This document shows positions 62,325-64,000 of a stretch of 64,000 nucleotides of DNA, one piece after another. Position 1 is the first letter of the stretch. The number at the start of each line of letters is the position of its first letter. A model generated the notes under the pieces. That model searched no databases. It was given only the letters and a program-made list of their open reading frames with translations, and had not been told where the DNA came from. The DNA lies in NCBI RefSeq assembly GCF_013359905.1, contig NZ_JABMCC010000100.1:62001-126000 (forward strand). Reading direction: 5' to 3'. The stretch is from Paenibacillus taichungensis. Its GTDB lineage: Bacteria > Bacillota > Bacilli > Paenibacillales > Paenibacillaceae. A program made the translations under genes and the position numbers.

Positions 62325-62371
62325 CAAAAAAAGCCTGGCTTTCGCATTGTCGCGAAAACCGGGCTTTTTTG
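62325..62371. terminator. Bidirectional terminator after dnaI
   Basis: AAAAAAGCCTGG pairs with CCGGGCTTTTTT with an inner CTTTCGC/GCGAAAA stem. A-run before and T-run after make it usable on both strands, for dnaI and the small minus-strand gene. Confidence 0.8.
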
Positions 62372-62393
62372 GCCTGCGTGCAACCTGAAGATC

Positions 62394-62549
62394 CTATTCG
62401 GTGATAAATTTGAAAATCACCATTCCGAAAAAGATAACCGTCATCAGGCCGGCCATGCCAGCAACACCCGCTATCAGATCAAACAGATCGTTACGGGGTT
62501 CCTCGTTCACATGTTCACGCGGGTCGTTGATCCGCACATTTGCATCCAT
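62394..62549 (-). CDS. Small single-pass membrane protein (51 residues, YqzM-like)
   Basis: A short gene on the minus strand. It starts at ATG 62549 with a perfect AAGGAGG seven bases upstream and stops at 62394. The N-terminal half is hydrophilic (MDANVRINDPREHVNEEPR) and the C-terminal half is one membrane helix (GLMTVIFFGMVIFKFI). Size and pattern recall the YqzM family of Bacillus small membrane proteins, but that name is tentative. It was too short for automatic calling. Confidence 0.7.
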   Translation of the reverse strand: MDANVRINDPREHVNEEPRNDLFDLIAGVAGMAGLMTVIFFGMVIFKFITE

Positions 62550-62812
62550 GGTATTGCCTCCTTATGGGGATAACAGCTTGCCCTTACAGGTAGCTGAAGC
62601 CCGGAGTAATTTTAGTATACTTGGAAAAGAAAGCGTTTGTAAAGATTTTGCAGCGAACCTGCAAGTTCTTCAATTGTGAAGATTTGATGTTGGGAAGATG
62701 AACATTGATGCGTTCATTTCACAACATTAGAGTACCTGTGTTATACTGGAAGTGTCGTTCACGACGTTACAGGTTAAAATAAACCGTAAGTATATATAAG
62801 GAGGACAATTTC
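62550..62812 (+). other. Promoter region of trxA, no further gene
   Basis: A possible -10 TTATAC lies at 62751-62756, and the strong AAGGAGG site of trxA is just before 62813. No hairpin or small ORF stands out. Confidence 0.4.
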
Positions 62813-63130
62813 ATGGCTATTGTTAACGTATCCGATCAATCCTTCAACGCTGAAGTCGAAGGCGAAGGAACGGTTCTTGTTGATTTCTGGGCGCCTTGGT
62901 GCGGTCCTTGTAAAATGCTCGCTCCAATCCTGGAAGAGCTGTCCACCGAAGTTGGCGATGCAGTGAAAATTGCTAAAGTCAATGTGGACGAAAATCCGGA
63001 ATCCGCTTCCCGCTTCGGCGTAATGAGCATTCCAACATTGATCTTCTTCAAAGATGGTCAACCGGTTGATAAAGTGGTTGGTCTGAACTCGAAAGATGCT
63101 CTCAAAGGAATTATCGAAAAACACCAATAA
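62813..63130 (+). CDS. trxA: Thioredoxin TrxA
   Basis: General cytoplasmic disulfide reductant. 105 residues with the classic WAPWCGPCKM active site near residue 28 and the cis-Pro loop MSIPTLIFFKDG near residue 70. ATG 62813 has AAGGAGG upstream. The order trxA-uvrC matches Bacillus. The thioredoxin-like protein at 1629 differs by WCGDC. Confidence 0.96.
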   Translation: MAIVNVSDQSFNAEVEGEGTVLVDFWAPWCGPCKMLAPILEELSTEVGDAVKIAKVNVDENPESASRFGVMSIPTLIFFKDGQPVDKVVGLNSKDALKGIIEKHQ

Positions 63131-63148
63131 TTAACCAAGATTTCACAT

Positions 63149-63178
63149 ACGCCTCCGGTTATCGCCGGGGGCGTTTTG
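63149..63178 (+). terminator. Terminator of trxA
   Basis: ACGCCTCCGG pairs with CCGGGGGCGT with a short loop, followed by TTTTGCG. Confidence 0.65.
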
Positions 63179-63249
63179 CGTCGAAACCTTTTATATAGGA
63201 CAATATAAAGTATACTATTTATTATAAGGTGAACTGAAATTTACATGAA

Positions 63250-63416
63250 CAACGGAGAGGGCAGAAATGACCTGTAGAAACGAAGTGGTCGCCTAAAAGC
63301 TTTCTGAAAGAAAGCTACTTCGGAAGCATGCGCTATCCCCGGATTTATACGTTATAAGAAAAGAATCAAAATCTGGGGGTAACAGCGATCGAAAGGTCAT
63401 TCTGTCATCGGAGTGC
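63250..63416. repeat. Dispersed hairpin repeat, copy C
   Basis: Matches copy B along most of its length, including TCGCCTAAAAG, AGCTTTCT/AGAAAGCT, TCGGAAGCAT and CGCTATCCCCGGATTT (63331 on). The return arm AATCTGGGGGT (63370-63380) is followed by AACAGCGATCG. The loop between the arms is shorter than in copies A and B and unrelated to them. Confidence 0.75.
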
Positions 63417-63475
63417 CTCATGTAAGGTGAAGCTATCAGCTTTCTCAGTAATCGGGAAGGAGGACCCACCGAATT

Positions 63476-64000
63476 ATGGATGAATTCATTACAAACGTGC
63501 AGGAACAGGAGAAGGCACTGGAGCAGATCCGCCACAAGCTGGCTTTGCTGCCTGACATGTCCGGCTGTTACCTCATGAAAAACAGTGAAGGTACCATTAT
63601 CTATGTCGGGAAAGCCAAAGTGCTGAAGAATCGCGTAAGATCATATTTTATCGGCAGTCATAATGGGAAGACACAGCGCCTGGTATCGGAAATCCGTGAT
63701 TTCGAATATATCGTTACCGGCAGCAATATGGAAGCACTCATTCTGGAGTGTAACCTGATCAAGAAACATATGCCACGGTATAACGTGTTGCTCAAGGATG
63801 ATAAGACATTTCCTTACCTTAAAATTACGAATGAAAAGCATCCCCGACTCGAAGTGACCCGGCGGGTGCTCAAAGATAAAGCCAAATACTTCGGACCTTA
63901 TCCGAATTCATATGCGGCACACCAAACGAAAAAGCTGCTTGATCGGATGTATCCGTTACGCAAATGCGGCGTGATGCCGAAGGAAGTATGCCTGTATTAT
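63476..64000 (+). CDS. uvrC: Excinuclease ABC subunit C (partial, 3' end outside window)
   Basis: Dual-incision endonuclease of nucleotide excision repair, here only the first 175 residues. The GIY-YIG nuclease domain is visible: [20 protein letters not shown] near residue 25, [13 protein letters not shown] and [20 protein letters not shown]. The frame runs open to the last base. ATG 63476 has AAGGAGG about 12 bases upstream. Repeat copy C lies between it and trxA. Confidence 0.93.
   Translation, partial: MDEFITNVQEQEKALEQIRHKLALLPDMSGCYLMKNSEGTIIYVGKAKVLKNRVRSYFIGSHNGKTQRLVSEIRDFEYIVTGSNMEALILECNLIKKHMPRYNVLLKDDKTFPYLKITNEKHPRLEVTRRVLKDKAKYFGPYPNSYAAHQTKKLLDRMYPLRKCGVMPKEVCLYY

Noticed and set aside
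1..64000. tRNA or rRNA genes
   Set aside because: No cloverleaf with a CCA-type end, T-arm GGTTCGAATC pattern or rRNA core sequence was noticed. The hesB insertion site was checked because elements often use tRNA genes, and it is a protein gene.

Overview
The window reads as the chromosome of a Gram-positive, spore-forming Firmicute, most likely Paenibacillus. Support: AGGAGG-type ribosome sites with frequent TTG/GTG starts, an S-box (SAM-I) leader before metNIQ, genes for Sda, DnaB/DnaI, YuiB-, YuzB- and YheC/D-type proteins, futalosine-pathway MqnE, the coproporphyrin-pathway enzyme HemQ, and a large YesM/YesN-type sugar-uptake locus. Genus is inferred from gene content and protein resemblance; no search was run.

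Layout. 1-13475 is core: DUF2515 protein, thioredoxin-like protein, heme A synthase, HEPN protein, SAM riboswitch with metNIQ, DUF2167 membrane protein, SDR, NifU-type Fe-S protein, YuzB, YutJ-like dehydrogenase, MqnE and a HesB/IscA protein. 13346-20562 is an integrated element of about 7.1 kb inserted in the 3' end of hesB. It has a tyrosine integrase, small ORFs, an excisionase-like HTH gene, a replication-initiator-like gene, a repeat-rich non-coding stretch and an unrecognised three-gene operon on the other strand. A 131-bp direct repeat flanks it, and the five differences between copies are all synonymous in hesB. 20563-36255 is mostly core: NAD(P)H-binding protein, secreted GH53 galactanase, ppk/ppx, sda with upstream DnaA boxes, ferredoxin-NADP reductase, ndh with a Rex-like site, hemQ, yuiB and dnaB.

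36316-61210 is an accessory block between dnaB and dnaI, which are neighbours in Bacillus. After a WYL regulator and a DinB protein it carries a coherent N-glycan/mannoside locus: secreted GH85 endo-beta-N-acetylglucosaminidase, YesM/YesN two-component system, ABC binding protein and two permeases, then intracellular GH3, GH38, GH125, a clan GH-A beta-glycosidase and a second GH38. The inferred logic is that GH85 releases glycans outside, the ABC system imports them and the intracellular enzymes trim them. The GH85 and binding-protein promoters share an identical 16-bp palindromic element. 61327-64000 returns to core: dnaI, a small membrane protein, trxA and the start of uvrC.

The strongest leads are the hesB-targeting element with its cargo operon, the N-glycan locus with its unassigned GH-A enzyme and shared promoter module, a dispersed hairpin repeat family (three good copies), a structured leader before hesB, and the DnaA-box cluster before sda. 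All functional statements rest on reading motifs by eye.
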